Assembly: GCF_000222765.1 (NCBI RefSeq) | Contig: NZ_AFUE01000001.1 | Location: 1-64,000, forward strand | Source: Streptococcus cristatus ATCC 51100 | GTDB taxonomy: Bacteria > Bacillota > Bacilli > Lactobacillales > Streptococcaceae | Length of the DNA: 64,000 nt | Direction: 5' to 3' | Shown: one piece after another, positions 35,278 to 47,188 of the stretch | Numbering within the stretch: position 1 is the stretch's first letter | Layout of the letters: each line of letters begins with the position of its first letter | Translations under genes and position numbers: made by a program | Notes under the pieces: model-generated | Databases searched by the model: none | Told to the model about the DNA's origin: nothing | Seen by the model: only the letters and a program-made list of their open reading frames with translations

Positions 35278-37242
35278 ATGAAAGTATCAAAAATGCTTTT
35301 AGCTACTGGGGTGGTACTCAGTGCAGGAGTATTCTTGTCAGCTTGTGGCAAATCTTCATCCAGCACAACCACATATTCTTATGTTTATGCCAGCGATCCA
35401 GATAGTTTGAACTACCTGACCACTAACCGTGCAACTACATCAGACGTTATTACAAACCTTGTAGATGGTCTTTTGGAAAATGATGAATATGGAAATCTAG
35501 TTCCTTCTCTTGCAGAATCATGGACAGTTTCTCAAGACGGCCTGACTTACACATATAAGCTTCGTAAGGATGCTAAGTGGTTCAATGTTGATGGAGAAGA
35601 AGTCGCAAGTGTGAAAGCTCAAGACTTTGTGACTGGACTTAAATATGTGGCTGACCAGAAGTCTGAAGCCCTTTACTTAATTCAGGACTCGATTAGTGGC
35701 TTAGATGCCTATGTCAAAGGTGATGAAAAAGACTTTTCAAAAGTCGGAGTGAAGGCAGTAGATGATTATACGGTTCAATACACGCTGACACGCCCAGAGC
35801 CTTATTGGAACTCTAAAACGACGAATAATATCTTGTTCCCTGTCAATGAAGAATTTTTGAAGTCTAAAGGAAAAGATTTTGGTTCTGTTGATCCATCAAG
35901 TATTCTTTACAACGGTCCTTTCCTTTTGAAATCTTTGACTTCTAAATCGTCTATGGAATTTGTTAAGAATCCAAATTATTACGATAAGGACAAGGTCAGT
36001 CTAGAACATGTTAAATTAACCTACTATGATGGATCAGACCAAGAATCTTTAATTCGCAACTTCAGTGATGGTGCTTATAGTGGTGCCCGTCTCTATCCGA
36101 ATACTTCAGGATTTGCGGCAGTTAAGAAGAAATATGCGGACAATATCCTTTATAGCCCACAGGATGCGACCTCATATTACTTTAATTTCAACTTCAACCG
36201 TCAATCATACAATCACACTTCCAAAACAAGTGATGATCAAAAGAATGCAACAAAAGAAGCTGTTTTAAATAAGGACTTCCGTCAGGCCGTCAATTTTTCC
36301 CTTGATCGGACTTCTTATGGTGCGCAAAGTAATGGTAAAGATGGAGCTACTAAGCTGTTGAGAAATACGCTTGTTCCTCCAACATTTGTTCAAATTGGCG
36401 ATCAAACTTTTGGCCAAGTTGTTGCTTCTAAATTAGTGAATTATGGTACAGAATGGGCGAATATCGACCTGACAGATGCTCAAGATGCTTATTATAATCC
36501 AGAAAAAGCCAAGGCAAGATTTGCTAAGGCTAAGGAAGCTTTAGAGTCTAAGGGAGTTCAATTCCCAATCCATTTAGACCTTCCTGTGGACCAAGCTGAC
36601 AAGGTGGGCATCCAATGGGCAAGCTCAGTGAAACAATCTATCGAATCAACCTTGGGTGCAGAAAATGTAGTGATTGACCTGCAGAAGATTAGTGTGGATG
36701 ATTTGAACAACATCACCTATTTTGCAAATACTGCAGCTCAAAAGGACTATGACTTCTATACAGGGGGCTGGTCAGCTGACTATCAAGACCCATCTACCTA
36801 CTTAGATACTCTAAATGTAAATAATGGCGCTAGCTTGCAAAACTTTGGTTTTGAGCCAGGCCAAGATATGGACAAGATGAAAGAGTTGGGCTTGGACACT
36901 TATACTAAGATGTTGGAAGAAGCAAATGCTGAAACAACAGATGTGAAAGTTCGCTATGAAAAATATGCGGATGCGCAAGCTTGGTTGCTTGACAGCGGAA
37001 TTATCATGCCGACCATTTCAGGAGGTGGTAGTCCTTCTGTAAGTAAGTCCAAACCTTTCAGTCGTGCCTATTCACTCGTTGGAATCAAGGGATCTGGCTT
37101 CAACTTTAAATACACAAAACTCAGAAGTGAAATTGTAACGACCAAAGAATATGAAGAAGCTAAGAAGAAATGGCAAGAAAAAACGTTGGAATCTAACAAA
37201 AAAGCCCAAGAAGAACTAGCAGATCATATTGAAAAGAAATAA
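35278..37242 (+). CDS. Oligopeptide ABC transporter substrate-binding lipoprotein
   Basis: A 654-residue lipoprotein of the AmiA/AliA/AliB (OppA) family. The signal peptide ends in lipobox LSAC with Cys23 as the anchor. SBP family 5 patterns include LAESWTVSQDGLTYTYKLRK and a C-terminal GGWSADYQDPSTYLD. It stands alone, without permease or ATPase genes, like the orphan Ali proteins that share the Ami permease. Such receptors also feed peptide signalling. GGAGGTG precedes the ATG. Confidence 0.93.
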   Translation: MKVSKMLLATGVVLSAGVFLSACGKSSSSTTTYSYVYASDPDSLNYLTTNRATTSDVITNLVDGLLENDEYGNLVPSLAESWTVSQDGLTYTYKLRKDAKWFNVDGEEVASVKAQDFVTGLKYVADQKSEALYLIQDSISGLDAYVKGDEKDFSKVGVKAVDDYTVQYTLTRPEPYWNSKTTNNILFPVNEEFLKSKGKDFGSVDPSSILYNGPFLLKSLTSKSSMEFVKNPNYYDKDKVSLEHVKLTYYDGSDQESLIRNFSDGAYSGARLYPNTSGFAAVKKKYADNILYSPQDATSYYFNFNFNRQSYNHTSKTSDDQKNATKEAVLNKDFRQAVNFSLDRTSYGAQSNGKDGATKLLRNTLVPPTFVQIGDQTFGQVVASKLVNYGTEWANIDLTDAQDAYYNPEKAKARFAKAKEALESKGVQFPIHLDLPVDQADKVGIQWASSVKQSIESTLGAENVVIDLQKISVDDLNNITYFANTAAQKDYDFYTGGWSADYQDPSTYLDTLNVNNGASLQNFGFEPGQDMDKMKELGLDTYTKMLEEANAETTDVKVRYEKYADAQAWLLDSGIIMPTISGGGSPSVSKSKPFSRAYSLVGIKGSGFNFKYTKLRSEIVTTKEYEEAKKKWQEKTLESNKKAQEELADHIEKK

Positions 37243-37249
37243 GAGATTA

Positions 37250-37285
37250 AAAGATTAACTTTCTTTGAAAGTTAATCTTTTTGAT
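37250..37285 (+). terminator. Terminator after the oligopeptide-binding protein gene
   Basis: Perfect 14-base-pair stem AAAGATTAACTTTC/GAAAGTTAATCTTT with a 3-base loop and T tail. Confidence 0.9.
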
Positions 37286-37364
37286 TTGATCCAGTTTAGA
37301 AATTTCGTAAAAGGAGCTATTTAGGCTTGTTTTTTGTGAAAAATTAGTTATAATAAATAAGTTA

Positions 37365-37436
37365 CCACCCTTAGTGTAATGGATATCACGTAAGATTCCG
37401 GTTCTTGAGATGGGAGTTCGATTCTCTCAGGGTGGA
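37365..37436 (+). tRNA. tRNA-Arg (anticodon CCG)
   Basis: A full cloverleaf can be drawn: acceptor CCACCCT/AGGGTGG, D arm GTG..CAC, anticodon stem TAAGA/TCTTG with loop TTCCGGT (anticodon CCG, reading CGG), variable AGATG, T arm GGGAG-TTCGATT-CTCTC, discriminator A. No CCA is encoded. A TATAAT-like AT-rich stretch precedes it. Confidence 0.93.
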
Positions 37437-37495
37437 TGACTAAAGCTTGGACTCGTGAGAGTCCTTTTTTGTTGTCTAAGAGAGAGGAGACTGCT

Positions 37496-37912
37496 ATGGC
37501 AGTGAAGTTAATCGCTCATACCTTGATTGAGAAAGACGGAAAGTATTTGCTGATCAAACGCTCAAAAATAAAGCGTGGGCTTCCTAATGTTTATCCATCT
37601 TATTGGGATATTCCTGGCGGAAGCGTAGAAGAGAACGAACTCCCCAGAGAAGCAGCTCTACGCGAGGCTATGGAAGAGGTTAATCAAAAGATTCGAATTG
37701 ATAAGATCATTCATGAAGATAGTCAGTTTGACACAAGTAAAAATACTGTTTTTACACGCTTGGTTTATGAGGCTAAGATTATAGAGCAGCGCGATATCCT
37801 ATTGGATCCAGAAGAGCATACAGACTTTATTTGGCTTTCTTCTTTGGAGGACTTAGAGGGAGAGCTGATTGTTCCTTATTTGCTTGATATTTTTGCTGAC
37901 AGATCCACATAA
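37496..37912 (+). CDS. Nudix hydrolase
   Basis: A 138-residue Nudix pyrophosphohydrolase. The Nudix box begins GGSVEENELPREAA (about residues 41-54) and continues with LREAMEEVN, matching GX5EX7REUXEEXGU apart from N in place of the final G. Substrate could be an oxidised or unusual nucleoside diphosphate derivative; it is not predictable. The ATG at 37496 follows AGAGAGGAGA; it begins 60 bases after the tRNA and may be read from the same promoter. Confidence 0.85.
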   Translation: MAVKLIAHTLIEKDGKYLLIKRSKIKRGLPNVYPSYWDIPGGSVEENELPREAALREAMEEVNQKIRIDKIIHEDSQFDTSKNTVFTRLVYEAKIIEQRDILLDPEEHTDFIWLSSLEDLEGELIVPYLLDIFADRST

Positions 37913-37914
37913 AA

Positions 37915-37952
37915 CAAAAAACATCCCCTTTTATCAGGAGATGTTTTTTTGA
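37915..37952. terminator. Bidirectional terminator between Nudix gene and ldh
   Basis: AAAAAACATCTCC-type inverted repeat (AAACATCCCC/GGAGATGTTT) with A-run on one side and T-run on the other, serving the convergent genes. Confidence 0.8.
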
Positions 37953-39063
<1,111 letters not shown>

Positions 39064-39098
39064 TATTCGGTTTTAAATACTGAAAATATAGCTAAAAT

Positions 39099-39108
39099 GT
39101 GGTATAAT
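39099..39108 (+). promoter_or_regulatory. Extended -10 promoter of gyrA
   Basis: TGG-TATAAT at 39100-39108 with a poor -35. Confidence 0.55.
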
Positions 39109-39145
39109 GAGATAGTGATTTAATATTGAAATGAGGCATTTTTTA

Positions 39146-41596
39146 ATGCAAGATAGAAACTTAGTAGATGTCAATTTGACCAGCGAAATGAAGACCAGTT
39201 TCATCGATTATGCAATGAGTGTTATCGTGGCTCGGGCTCTTCCAGATGTTCGCGATGGTCTTAAGCCGGTTCATCGCCGGATTCTTTATGGCATGAATGA
39301 GCTAGGCGTTACGCCTGATAAGCCTCACAAGAAATCAGCTCGTATCACAGGGGATGTCATGGGTAAGTATCACCCGCATGGTGACTCCTCTATTTATGAA
39401 GCGATGGTGCGGATGGCTCAATGGTGGAGCTATCGCTACATGCTGGTAGACGGCCATGGAAACTTCGGTTCGATGGACGGAGACGGGGCCGCAGCCCAGC
39501 GTTACACAGAAGCACGTATGAGCAAGATTGCTCTGGAGATGCTTCGTGATATTAATAAAAACACTGTTGACTATATTGACAACTATGATGCCAGCGAGAG
39601 AGAGCCGATGGTTCTTCCTGCTCGCTTCCCTAACTTACTCGTAAATGGAGCGACAGGGATTGCGGTTGGGATGGCGACCAATATCCCACCTCATAATCTC
39701 GGTGAGTCTATTGATGCGGTTAAGCTGGTCATGGACAATCCGGAAGCAACGACTCGGGATATTATGGAAGTCCTGCCTGGTCCAGATTTTCCTACAGGTG
39801 CACTGGTTATGGGTAAGTCTGGGATTCACCGGGCTTATGAAACAGGTAAAGGATCAATTGTCCTTCGTTCTCGCACTGAAATCGAAGAGATGAAAAATGG
39901 CCGTGAGCGAATTGTCGTAACCGAGTTTCCTTACATGGTGAATAAGACTAAGGTTCATGAGCATATTGTCCGTCTGGTACAGGAAAAACGCATTGACGGT
40001 ATCACAGCTGTTCGCGACGAATCCAACCGTGAAGGAGTTCGTTTTGTCATTGAGGTTCGTCGTGATGCTTCTGCTCATGTCATTCTAAATAACCTTTTCA
40101 AGTTGACTCAGATGCAGACCAATTTCAGCTTCAATATGCTGGCCATTCAAAATGGAGTGCCGAAGATTCTGTCTCTGCGTGAGATTTTGTTGGCCTACAT
40201 TGAACACCAAAAAGAAGTGGTGACTCGACGGACTGCCTTCGATAAAGAAAAGGCGGAAGCGCGAGCTCACATCTTGGCCGGTTTGCTGATTGCTCTTGAT
40301 CACATCGATGAAGTGATTCGCATTATCCGTAATAGCGAGACGGACGCAGAAGCACAAGCTGAATTGATGGCTAAGTTTGAACTGTCTGAGCGCCAGAGTC
40401 AGGCTATCCTTGATATGCGTCTGCGTCGTCTGACTGGTTTGGAACGTGATAAGATTCAGTCAGAGTATGACGAACTGATTGCCTTGATTGCGGACTTGGC
40501 TGATATCTTGGCCAAGCCAGAGCGAGTTGTCGCAATTATCAAGGAAGAGCTAGATGAGGTCAAACGTAAATTTGCTGATGACCGCCGAACTGAGCTGATG
40601 GTGGGAGAAGTTCTTTCTCTTGAAGATGAAGATTTGATTGAGGAAGCGGATGTTTTGATTACCTTATCTAATAAAGGCTATATCAAACGTCTAAATCAGG
40701 CAGAATTCACTGCTCAGAAACGTGGTGGACGCGGTGTTCAAGGAACTGGTGTCAAAGATGATGACTTCGTCAAAGAGCTGGTTTCAACAAGTACCCACGA
40801 TAGACTGCTCTTCTTTACTAACAAAGGCCGAGTTTATCGTCTCAAAGGATATGAAATCCCTGAGTATGGCCGTACAGCTAAGGGCTTGCCAGTGGTCAAT
40901 CTCTTGAAACTGGATGAAGGAGAGACCATTCAGACCATTATTAATGTCCAGCAAGACAGTAGCGATAATTCCTATCTCTTCTTTACGACCCGTCTAGGTG
41001 TGGTTAAACGAACCAGCGTGACAGAATTTGCTAATATCCGTCAGAACGGTCTCAAGGCCCTGAATTTGAAAGATGAAGACGAGCTTATCAATGTCTTTCT
41101 GACGGACGGTGCTGCAGACGTTATCATTGGTACTAAGTTTGGTTATTCTGTCCGCTTCAATGAGACAGCTGTCCGAAGCATGAGCCGTATAGCGACTGGT
41201 GTTCGTGGTGTTAATCTGAGAGATGGTGACCAGGTCGTTGGAGCAGGTGTGATTACTGAGGGCGATGAAGTGCTTGTTATCACTGAAAAAGGCTATGGTA
41301 AGCGAACTCTTGCCAGTGAATATCCAACCAAGGGCCGTGGTGGTAAAGGGATTAAAACAGCCAATATCACTGATAAGAACGGACCTCTGGCAGGTTTGAT
41401 GACCGTTACTGGCGAGGAAGATTTGATGATTATCACCAATACAGGTGTTATCATTCGGACCAGTGTGGCCAATATTTCTCAGACAGGCCGCTCGACCATG
41501 GGAGTTAAGGTCATGCGTCTGGACCAAAATGCACAGATTGTCACCTTTACAACGGTTGCGCCTGATGAAAAAGACGATGAGGAAGAAGTAGAATAA
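39146..41596 (+). CDS. gyrA: DNA gyrase subunit A
   Basis: The breakage-reunion subunit of DNA gyrase, 816 residues. The catalytic tyrosine is in [11 protein letters not shown] (Tyr120). The quinolone-resistance region reads [12 protein letters not shown] with Ser81 and Glu85, the susceptible residues in streptococci. The C-terminal beta-pinwheel starts near residue 500 with repeated blades, and the GyrA box appears as [10 protein letters not shown] (about residue 531). Start at 39146 (MQDRNLVD) is chosen because GAGG lies 9 bases upstream; an ATG at 39131 has no site. Confidence 0.97.
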   Translation: MQDRNLVDVNLTSEMKTSFIDYAMSVIVARALPDVRDGLKPVHRRILYGMNELGVTPDKPHKKSARITGDVMGKYHPHGDSSIYEAMVRMAQWWSYRYMLVDGHGNFGSMDGDGAAAQRYTEARMSKIALEMLRDINKNTVDYIDNYDASEREPMVLPARFPNLLVNGATGIAVGMATNIPPHNLGESIDAVKLVMDNPEATTRDIMEVLPGPDFPTGALVMGKSGIHRAYETGKGSIVLRSRTEIEEMKNGRERIVVTEFPYMVNKTKVHEHIVRLVQEKRIDGITAVRDESNREGVRFVIEVRRDASAHVILNNLFKLTQMQTNFSFNMLAIQNGVPKILSLREILLAYIEHQKEVVTRRTAFDKEKAEARAHILAGLLIALDHIDEVIRIIRNSETDAEAQAELMAKFELSERQSQAILDMRLRRLTGLERDKIQSEYDELIALIADLADILAKPERVVAIIKEELDEVKRKFADDRRTELMVGEVLSLEDEDLIEEADVLITLSNKGYIKRLNQAEFTAQKRGGRGVQGTGVKDDDFVKELVSTSTHDRLLFFTNKGRVYRLKGYEIPEYGRTAKGLPVVNLLKLDEGETIQTIINVQQDSSDNSYLFFTTRLGVVKRTSVTEFANIRQNGLKALNLKDEDELINVFLTDGAADVIIGTKFGYSVRFNETAVRSMSRIATGVRGVNLRDGDQVVGAGVITEGDEVLVITEKGYGKRTLASEYPTKGRGGKGIKTANITDKNGPLAGLMTVTGEEDLMIITNTGVIIRTSVANISQTGRSTMGVKVMRLDQNAQIVTFTTVAPDEKDDEEEVE

Positions 41597-41609
41597 GAGG
41601 AGGATGAAT

Positions 41610-42350
41610 GTGAAGAAATCTAAGAAGAAATTCAAGCTCAGAAATTTCATCATTAACTGTTCGGTTTTCCTTTTATTTCTAGTTGCTCTAGCTCTGATTT
41701 TTAACTCCTCAATTCGTAATATGATCATGGTTTGGCACACAAATCAATACCAGGTTAGCAAGGTCTCTAAGGAAGAAATCAAGCAAAATAAGGCAGTCGA
41801 GTCAAGTTTCGAGTTTAGCGATGTCCAATCTCTTTCTACAGAGGCGGTGATTAATGCTCAGTGGCAGGCTCAAAAACTACCAGTTATCGGTGGTATTTCG
41901 ATTCCTGAAGTTTCGATGAATTTGCCAATTTTCAAAGGTTTGGATAATGTTGGCCTCTACTATGGTGCTGGAACTATGAAAGAAGATCAACAAATGGGAC
42001 AAGGGAATTACGCCTTAGCCAGTCACCACGTCTTTGGAATTACTGGAGCCAGTGACATGCTCTTTTCACCGCTAGATCGTGCCAAAATAGGGATGAAAAT
42101 CTATATCACGGATAAGGAAAAAATCTATACCTATACGATTTCTAGTATAGAAAGTGTCGCACCAGAGCGCGTGGATGTCATCAATGACACAGAGGGTGTT
42201 GCTGAAATCACTTTAGTCACATGTGAGGATGCGGCAGCAACCAGTCGAACTATTGTTAAAGGAACGCTTGAAAGTACGATTGACTATGACAAGGCACCAA
42301 AAGATATTTTAGATGCTTTCAGTCGATCTTATAATCAAATGCAGCTATAA
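41610..42350 (+). CDS. srtA: Class A sortase
   Basis: A membrane-bound transpeptidase of 246 residues that joins LPXTG proteins to lipid II. An N-terminal membrane anchor (about residues 13-35) is followed by the sortase barrel with catalytic His in ALASHHVFG, Cys in LVTCEDAA and Arg in TSRTIVKG. GTG at 41610 fits best, six bases after AGAGGAGG; the ATG at 41604 touches that site. It follows gyrA closely, the usual streptococcal order. The LPNTG protein at 11420 is an expected substrate. Confidence 0.94.
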   Translation: MKKSKKKFKLRNFIINCSVFLLFLVALALIFNSSIRNMIMVWHTNQYQVSKVSKEEIKQNKAVESSFEFSDVQSLSTEAVINAQWQAQKLPVIGGISIPEVSMNLPIFKGLDNVGLYYGAGTMKEDQQMGQGNYALASHHVFGITGASDMLFSPLDRAKIGMKIYITDKEKIYTYTISSIESVAPERVDVINDTEGVAEITLVTCEDAAATSRTIVKGTLESTIDYDKAPKDILDAFSRSYNQMQL

Positions 42351-42363
42351 TAAGAAATATTGT

Positions 42364-42395
42364 AAAACGAAGTAACTTTTGTTACTTCGTTTTTT
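42364..42395 (+). terminator. Terminator after srtA
   Basis: Perfect AAAACGAAGTAAC/GTTACTTCGTTTT stem, 4-base loop, T-run. Confidence 0.9.
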
Positions 42396-42502
42396 GATTG
42401 ATGAAATTTGTAAATGACTCCTATGATATCTAATGTTTGAAATGCTGTATAAGAATTTAATCTTTTTTATTTAATCTCGAATTAATAGGTAAGGAGGTTG
42501 AT

Positions 42503-43186
42503 ATGTATCGTATTTCATTGCAGGATGATATAAGCATGATGCCGCGTGAACGGCTGATAAGAGAAGGAGCGGATAAACTCAGTAATCAGGAATTGCTATC
42601 TATATTTTTGCGAACAGGCAGCAAAAAAGAAACTGTCTTTCAAGTTTCTCAAAGGATTTTATCATCGATTTCTAGTTTGAATGATTTAAAATATCTGACT
42701 TTGCAAGAATTGCAGACAATTTCAGGAATTGGCCCTGTGAAGGCTGTTGAGTTGCAGGCCATTATTGAGCTCGGATGCCGTATCAATAAGGCTGAAGTGC
42801 TGGAGAGGGAGCAAATTTTTGGAAGTCAAAAACTGGCTCGCAAAATGCAGGTAGAATTAGGAGATAAAAAGCAGGAATGTTTAGTCGCTATTTATCTCAA
42901 CAGTCAGAACCAGATTATCCATCAGCAGACAATCTTTGTAGGAACGGTAACTAGAAGTATTGCTGAACCGCGCGAGATTTTGCATTATGCTCTCAAACAC
43001 TTGGCGACATCTATTATACTTGTACACAATCATCCTTCTGGAGTGACTTTACCAAGTAAGAATGACGACGAGGTCACCAAACACATGAAGGAAGCTTGTG
43101 AACTAATGGGGTTGGTTCTTTTAGATCATTTAATTGTTTCAAAAAATAATTATTATAGCTATCGTGAAAAAACGGATTTGATCTAA
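42503..43186 (+). CDS. radC: RadC/JAB-domain protein
   Basis: A 227-residue RadC-family protein. An N-terminal helix-hairpin-helix region ([17 protein letters not shown], about 70-86) precedes a JAB/MPN metalloprotease-like domain with HNHPSG (about 173-178) followed by the metal-binding Asp in SKNDDEV. Despite the old name a repair role is unproven in streptococci. AAGGAGG precedes the ATG. Its stop overlaps that of the convergent class I glutamine amidotransferase-like gene. Confidence 0.92.
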   Translation: MYRISLQDDISMMPRERLIREGADKLSNQELLSIFLRTGSKKETVFQVSQRILSSISSLNDLKYLTLQELQTISGIGPVKAVELQAIIELGCRINKAEVLEREQIFGSQKLARKMQVELGDKKQECLVAIYLNSQNQIIHQQTIFVGTVTRSIAEPREILHYALKHLATSIILVHNHPSGVTLPSKNDDEVTKHMKEACELMGLVLLDHLIVSKNNYYSYREKTDLI

Positions 43187-43875
43187 AGTTTGTTAACCAC
43201 ATAATCAAACAAGGCTAAATCCCCCGTTCTTGTGGGAAATAGAAATTCTGGATGCCACTGCACACCAAGAAATGGACTTCCATCAGTTGAGGTAACAGCC
43301 TCAATGACCTTATCCCGAGGATCGTAGGCTATGACTTCTAGATTTTTCGCTAGATCCTTGATACTTTGATGATGGAATGAGTTGATTTGGCAAGTAGGTC
43401 CGTATAATTCATGGAGGATGGAGCCGTTTTTAGTGACCATAGTCTGTGTAGTGTATTGAGCAGTGCTATCTTGCCAGTGATTCTCGATGTCTTGGTGAAG
43501 TGTGCCACCCATAGCAACATTGTAAAGCTGAGTACCGCGACAGACACCAAAAATAGGCTTGTTTTGATTCCGTGCTTCTCGGATGAGAGCTAGTTCAAAT
43601 AGATCCCTTTGAAGCAGATAATCATCACTTTCGATAGTCTGTTCCTCGCCGTAGAAATGAGGATGGACATTTTGTCCACCGGTAAGGATCAGTTTATCGA
43701 TCATAGTAATATAGGTGTGAGCTAAGGCTTCATCACCAATTGGTAAGATAATTGGGATTCCCCCAACTTTATTGACTCCCTCGATAAAGCCAGTTGAAGT
43801 ATAACTGATATGAATAAATTGATCGTTAGGAATATCCCTTTGGTTTCCTGTTATACCGATAATCGGTTTTTTCAT
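43183..43875 (-). CDS. Gamma-glutamyl-gamma-aminobutyrate hydrolase-like peptidase C26
   Basis: A 230-residue class I glutamine amidotransferase-like hydrolase (PuuD/peptidase C26 family). The nucleophile Cys is in GVCRGTQ (about residue 112) and the His-Glu of the triad in QWHPEF (about 212-217). LTGGQNVHP near residue 67 is the oxyanion-side motif. Natural substrate is uncertain: gamma-glutamyl amides are usual. It lies 24 bases downstream of rex on the same strand and likely shares its transcript. Confidence 0.88.
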   Translation of the reverse strand: MKKPIIGITGNQRDIPNDQFIHISYTSTGFIEGVNKVGGIPIILPIGDEALAHTYITMIDKLILTGGQNVHPHFYGEEQTIESDDYLLQRDLFELALIREARNQNKPIFGVCRGTQLYNVAMGGTLHQDIENHWQDSTAQYTTQTMVTKNGSILHELYGPTCQINSFHHQSIKDLAKNLEVIAYDPRDKVIEAVTSTDGSPFLGVQWHPEFLFPTRTGDLALFDYVVNKL

Positions 43876-43899
43876 AAAGTGTCTGTTTCCTTTCTTACC

Positions 43900-44547
43900 T
43901 TACTCATCATCTTTTCTCATAAAGTAGAGTAAGGTTTGGAGTTCGCTGGTTAGGTCCACATATTGCACAACCACATCTTTGGGGACAGATAGGTGCACTG
44001 GGGAGAAGCAAAGAATTCCCTTGATACCAGCATCAACCAAGACGGATGCGACTTCTTGTGCCTTAACGCTCGGAACTGTCAGAATAGCAGTCTTTACGTT
44101 TCCTTCTTGGACCTTTTCTTTTATTTGAGAAATTCCATAAATAGGAATTCCATCATTTGTGGTGGTCCCGACGTCAGAATAATCATCTGTATCAAAGGCC
44201 ATTACAATCTTCATTTTATTCCGTTCATGAAAGCGGTAGTGTAAAAGAGCACGGCCCATATTTCCGACACCAACAATCATGACATTTGTAATCGAGTTGT
44301 CATTGAGAAGATTGGCAAAGAAATTCATTAGTTTCTTGACATCGTAGCCAAAACCTCTACGACCTAACTCACCGAAGTAAGAAAAGTCACGCCGAACAGT
44401 CGCAGAGTCGATTCCAATCGCCTCTGCGATCTGTTTTGAATTGGCCTTTTCAATATTTTCTGCATTAAATCGCTTGAAAATCCGGTAGTAGAGGGAGAGC
44501 CGTTTAGCAGTAGCACGTGGAATAGAATTGCTTTTTTCAGTTTTCAC
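43900..44547 (-). CDS. rex: Redox-sensing repressor Rex
   Basis: A 215-residue NADH/NAD+-sensing repressor. The N-terminal winged helix (about 8-75) includes [21 protein letters not shown], and the Rossmann domain has [13 protein letters not shown] (about 93-105). Rex controls fermentation genes in Firmicutes. Upstream, TTGTGAA at 44586-44592 followed by a degenerate half-site (TCAACTA) is a weak Rex-box candidate. The ribosome site is AAAGGTCGTG on the minus strand. Confidence 0.95.
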   Translation of the reverse strand: MKTEKSNSIPRATAKRLSLYYRIFKRFNAENIEKANSKQIAEAIGIDSATVRRDFSYFGELGRRGFGYDVKKLMNFFANLLNDNSITNVMIVGVGNMGRALLHYRFHERNKMKIVMAFDTDDYSDVGTTTNDGIPIYGISQIKEKVQEGNVKTAILTVPSVKAQEVASVLVDAGIKGILCFSPVHLSVPKDVVVQYVDLTSELQTLLYFMRKDDE

Positions 44548-44657
44548 AAAATCACGACCTTTCTATCTTCTATTCTATAGAAAGCTTGTGAAAAAATCAA
44601 CTAATTTGATGAACAAAATATTATTATACTAATAAAGATAGATAAAATAATAGAAAT

Positions 44658-44682
44658 AAGCAAAATTCTTAGAATTTCGCTT
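44658..44682 (-). terminator. Terminator of the prs-desulfurase-DUF1831 operon
   Basis: Twelve-pair stem AAGCAAAATTCT/AGAATTTCGCTT read on the minus strand, followed there by a T-rich stretch. Confidence 0.75.
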
Positions 44683-45028
44683 ATTGGGGTGTTTTTTCAA
44701 AAATGTCTCTTTCAACTAAACTATCCATCAAGAAATAGAATTTTTGCTGAATAATATGGTGTTTTTCTGATTTGAAGATATTAACTAATCTTAAACCAGA
44801 CTTGTCCGTAATATTGATTTTTACTCCGCTTAGATCTTTATTGACGATAATCTTAAGCAAGAATCCATCGCCACTATTGGGAACAGCTTCGAGTAAACGA
44901 GAAAGCTCGTAATTACCAACTTTTGTTTCAGCAAATGTATTGTCCCGTAAGGTAAATTTCTTAACATTTGGATGGAGTGAGTAGGTGAAGTCGCAGTTTG
45001 CTAAGCTAACAGATGTTTGAAAAGCCAT
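44681..45028 (-). CDS. DUF1831 family protein
   Basis: A 115-residue cytosolic protein beginning MAFQTSVSLANCDFTYSLHP, recognised as the DUF1831 family found in lactic acid bacteria. There is no signal or membrane segment. It starts 1 base after the end of the cysteine desulfurase gene, a conserved adjacency that suggests a role linked to sulfur or cysteine metabolism. No activity is known to me. A ribosome site AGGAGG (minus strand) lies before the start. Confidence 0.8.
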   Translation of the reverse strand: MAFQTSVSLANCDFTYSLHPNVKKFTLRDNTFAETKVGNYELSRLLEAVPNSGDGFLLKIIVNKDLSGVKINITDKSGLRLVNIFKSEKHHIIQQKFYFLMDSLVERDIFEKTPQ

Positions 45029-45029
45029 C

Positions 45030-46142
45030 TTATCCTCCTAGTATTTCTTTTAGTTTTTGGCTGAATAGTTTGATTTCTTGGATGCTAGTTTGATCTGATA
45101 CACTGATGCGAATGGATTCTTTTAGGCGCTCAGAGTTAGGGCCATATAAGGCTTGAAGGACATGGCTGGGCTGAACAGCACCAGCTGTACAAGCAGAGCC
45201 AGTCGAGATTGAAAAGCCATTAAGATCCATTTGAAGCAAGATAAGATCATTCTTTTGGTTTGGAAATCCGATATTGATAACATAAGGCAGGCTAGGTTGA
45301 CTTTCGTTTAGGTAGTAGTCTATATCCACTAGGTTGTCCAGTAAAGTATCTTTTAACTGCTGGGCATGCTCAAGATTTTCCTCTAAGTGGGCAACATTTT
45401 CAGAAAGGGCAGTTGCCATTCCGACAATGGAAACGAGGTTTTCTGTACCCGCTCGATGCTTGTTTTCTTGATCGCCGCCATGCATGAAATTATCAAAATC
45501 CATCTGGTCAGCGTAGAGAAATCCCACCCCTTTTGGACCATGGAATTTATGAGCTGATGCACTCAGGAAATTGATTCCCCATTCTTCAGGATAGATGGGG
45601 AGCTTGCCGACGGCTTGGACCGCATCAACGTGAAAGGCAGCAGGATGATCCTTTAGTAATTCACCAATTTCTTGAATCGGCAAAATATAGCCTGTTTCAT
45701 TGTTGACAGCCATGACTGAGACAAGGATAGTATCTGATCTGAGAGCATTCTTGATATCTTCCGTTCGGATTTGCCCATCTACTGGCTGAATAATAGTCGC
45801 TTCAAAGCCAAAATGCTCCACTAAGTATTCAACAGGCTCTAAAACAGCATGGTGTTCAATGGCTGTAGTGATAATATGCTTGCTTTGATTCTGATGGCGT
45901 AGGGCATATCCCTTGATTGCAGTGTTATTACTTTCAGTACCACCTGATGTAAAGAGGATATTTTTGCTCTGTGTGTGTAGAACTTTAGCAATATCTTCGC
46001 GAGCTTGTCTGAGCAGCTTACTGGCTTCTCGACCGTGGCTGTGGGTACTGGATGGATTGCCGAAGATTGTCATTGCCTGAGTCATAGACTCAATTGCAGC
46101 AGGTGACAAGGCAGTCGTAGCAGCATTATCTAAATAAATCAC
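45030..46142 (-). CDS. Cysteine desulfurase
   Basis: A 370-residue PLP-dependent cysteine desulfurase, the second in the window. The PLP lysine is in SASAHKFHGPKGVGF (about 191-205) and the persulfide Cys in STGSACTAGAVQPSHVL near residue 318, a loop like IscS/NifS group I enzymes. It lies between prs and DUF1831 in one operon. Its sulfur acceptor is not indicated by the neighbours; the ThiI-linked enzyme at 25801 serves 4-thiouridine. Confidence 0.92.
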   Translation of the reverse strand: MIYLDNAATTALSPAAIESMTQAMTIFGNPSSTHSHGREASKLLRQAREDIAKVLHTQSKNILFTSGGTESNNTAIKGYALRHQNQSKHIITTAIEHHAVLEPVEYLVEHFGFEATIIQPVDGQIRTEDIKNALRSDTILVSVMAVNNETGYILPIQEIGELLKDHPAAFHVDAVQAVGKLPIYPEEWGINFLSASAHKFHGPKGVGFLYADQMDFDNFMHGGDQENKHRAGTENLVSIVGMATALSENVAHLEENLEHAQQLKDTLLDNLVDIDYYLNESQPSLPYVINIGFPNQKNDLILLQMDLNGFSISTGSACTAGAVQPSHVLQALYGPNSERLKESIRISVSDQTSIQEIKLFSQKLKEILGG

Positions 46143-46153
46143 AAATTTATCCC

Positions 46154-47110
46154 TTATTTCTTTTGAAAAGCAAAAAGTGGGCTGACTGGTTTTCTTTCTT
46201 GAATACGCACGATAGCATCACCAATCAACTCGCTGGCTGTGATATAGTGAACATTCTTAGGAGTCTTTTCTTTGGTATCGACAGAGTCAGTCACCAAGAT
46301 TTCTCGGATAGGAACACTGTCTAGTAAGTCTGCAGCTTCATCTGCAAATAAACCATGACTTGAGACAGCATAGATTTCGACAGCTCCTTCACGTTCAACG
46401 ATTTTAGCAGCTTCTGAGAAGGTACGACCGGTATTCAAGATATCGTCAATCAAAATAGCTCTTTTACCTTCAACTTCACCGATGATATAGCCTTCAGAGC
46501 GTCCTGCTTCGTCTTCACCGTAGTCGATGATGGCGATTGGAGCATCGAGATATTCTGCCAAGCTACGAGCGCGTTTCACGCCAGAATTTTTCGGGCTAAC
46601 GACGACAACATCCTCGCCAGTTAATCCCATATTGCAATAATGCTCAGCAAACAATGGAATAGTGAAGAGATTGTCGACAGGAATATCAAAGAATCCTTGT
46701 ACTTGGACAGCGTGAAGGTCAAGTGAGATGACTCTGTCTACGCCAGCTCCAACGAGCATGTTGGCCACGAGTTTTGCAGTGATTGGCTCGCGAGGAGCGG
46801 CCGTCCGATCTTGGCGGGCATAACCGAAATAGGGCATAACCACAGTTACGGTATTGGCACTTGCTCGTTTACAAGCATCAACCATAATCAATAACTCCAT
46901 CAAGTGATTATTGACTGGGAAGCTGGTAGACTGGATGATATAGATATCATAGCCACGAACACTCTCCTCAATGTTAATCTGAATCTCGCCATCAGAAAAT
47001 TGGCGGGAAGAAAGCTTGCCTAAAGGTACTCCAGCAGCTTCAGCAATCTTCTCAGCAATTGAGTGATTGGAATTGAGGGAGAAAAGCTTCATATTTTTTT
47101 TGTCTGACAT
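46154..47110 (-). CDS. prs: Ribose-phosphate pyrophosphokinase
   Basis: A 318-residue PRPP synthase supplying phosphoribosyl pyrophosphate for purine, pyrimidine, His, Trp and NAD synthesis. The N-terminal [14 protein letters not shown], the ATP loop [22 protein letters not shown] and the PRPP loop [12 protein letters not shown] are intact. The start [10 protein letters not shown] at 47110 agrees with other streptococcal Prs; an in-frame ATG at 47122 directly touches its GAGG site, so it is a less likely but possible start. Confidence 0.95.
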   Translation of the reverse strand: MSDKKNMKLFSLNSNHSIAEKIAEAAGVPLGKLSSRQFSDGEIQINIEESVRGYDIYIIQSTSFPVNNHLMELLIMVDACKRASANTVTVVMPYFGYARQDRTAAPREPITAKLVANMLVGAGVDRVISLDLHAVQVQGFFDIPVDNLFTIPLFAEHYCNMGLTGEDVVVVSPKNSGVKRARSLAEYLDAPIAIIDYGEDEAGRSEGYIIGEVEGKRAILIDDILNTGRTFSEAAKIVEREGAVEIYAVSSHGLFADEAADLLDSVPIREILVTDSVDTKEKTPKNVHYITASELIGDAIVRIQERKPVSPLFAFQKK

Positions 47111-47188
47111 TAGAATGACCATCCTCTTTTTGTCTCTTTAGATTTATAATTATTATTCTACCAAAAAAATGAGATTATTTCAGCATTT

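Noticed and set aside
44586-44602. Rex box upstream of rex
   Set aside because: The left half TTGTGAA is perfect but the right half matches only about 4 of 7, so it is mentioned with the gene but not called as a site.
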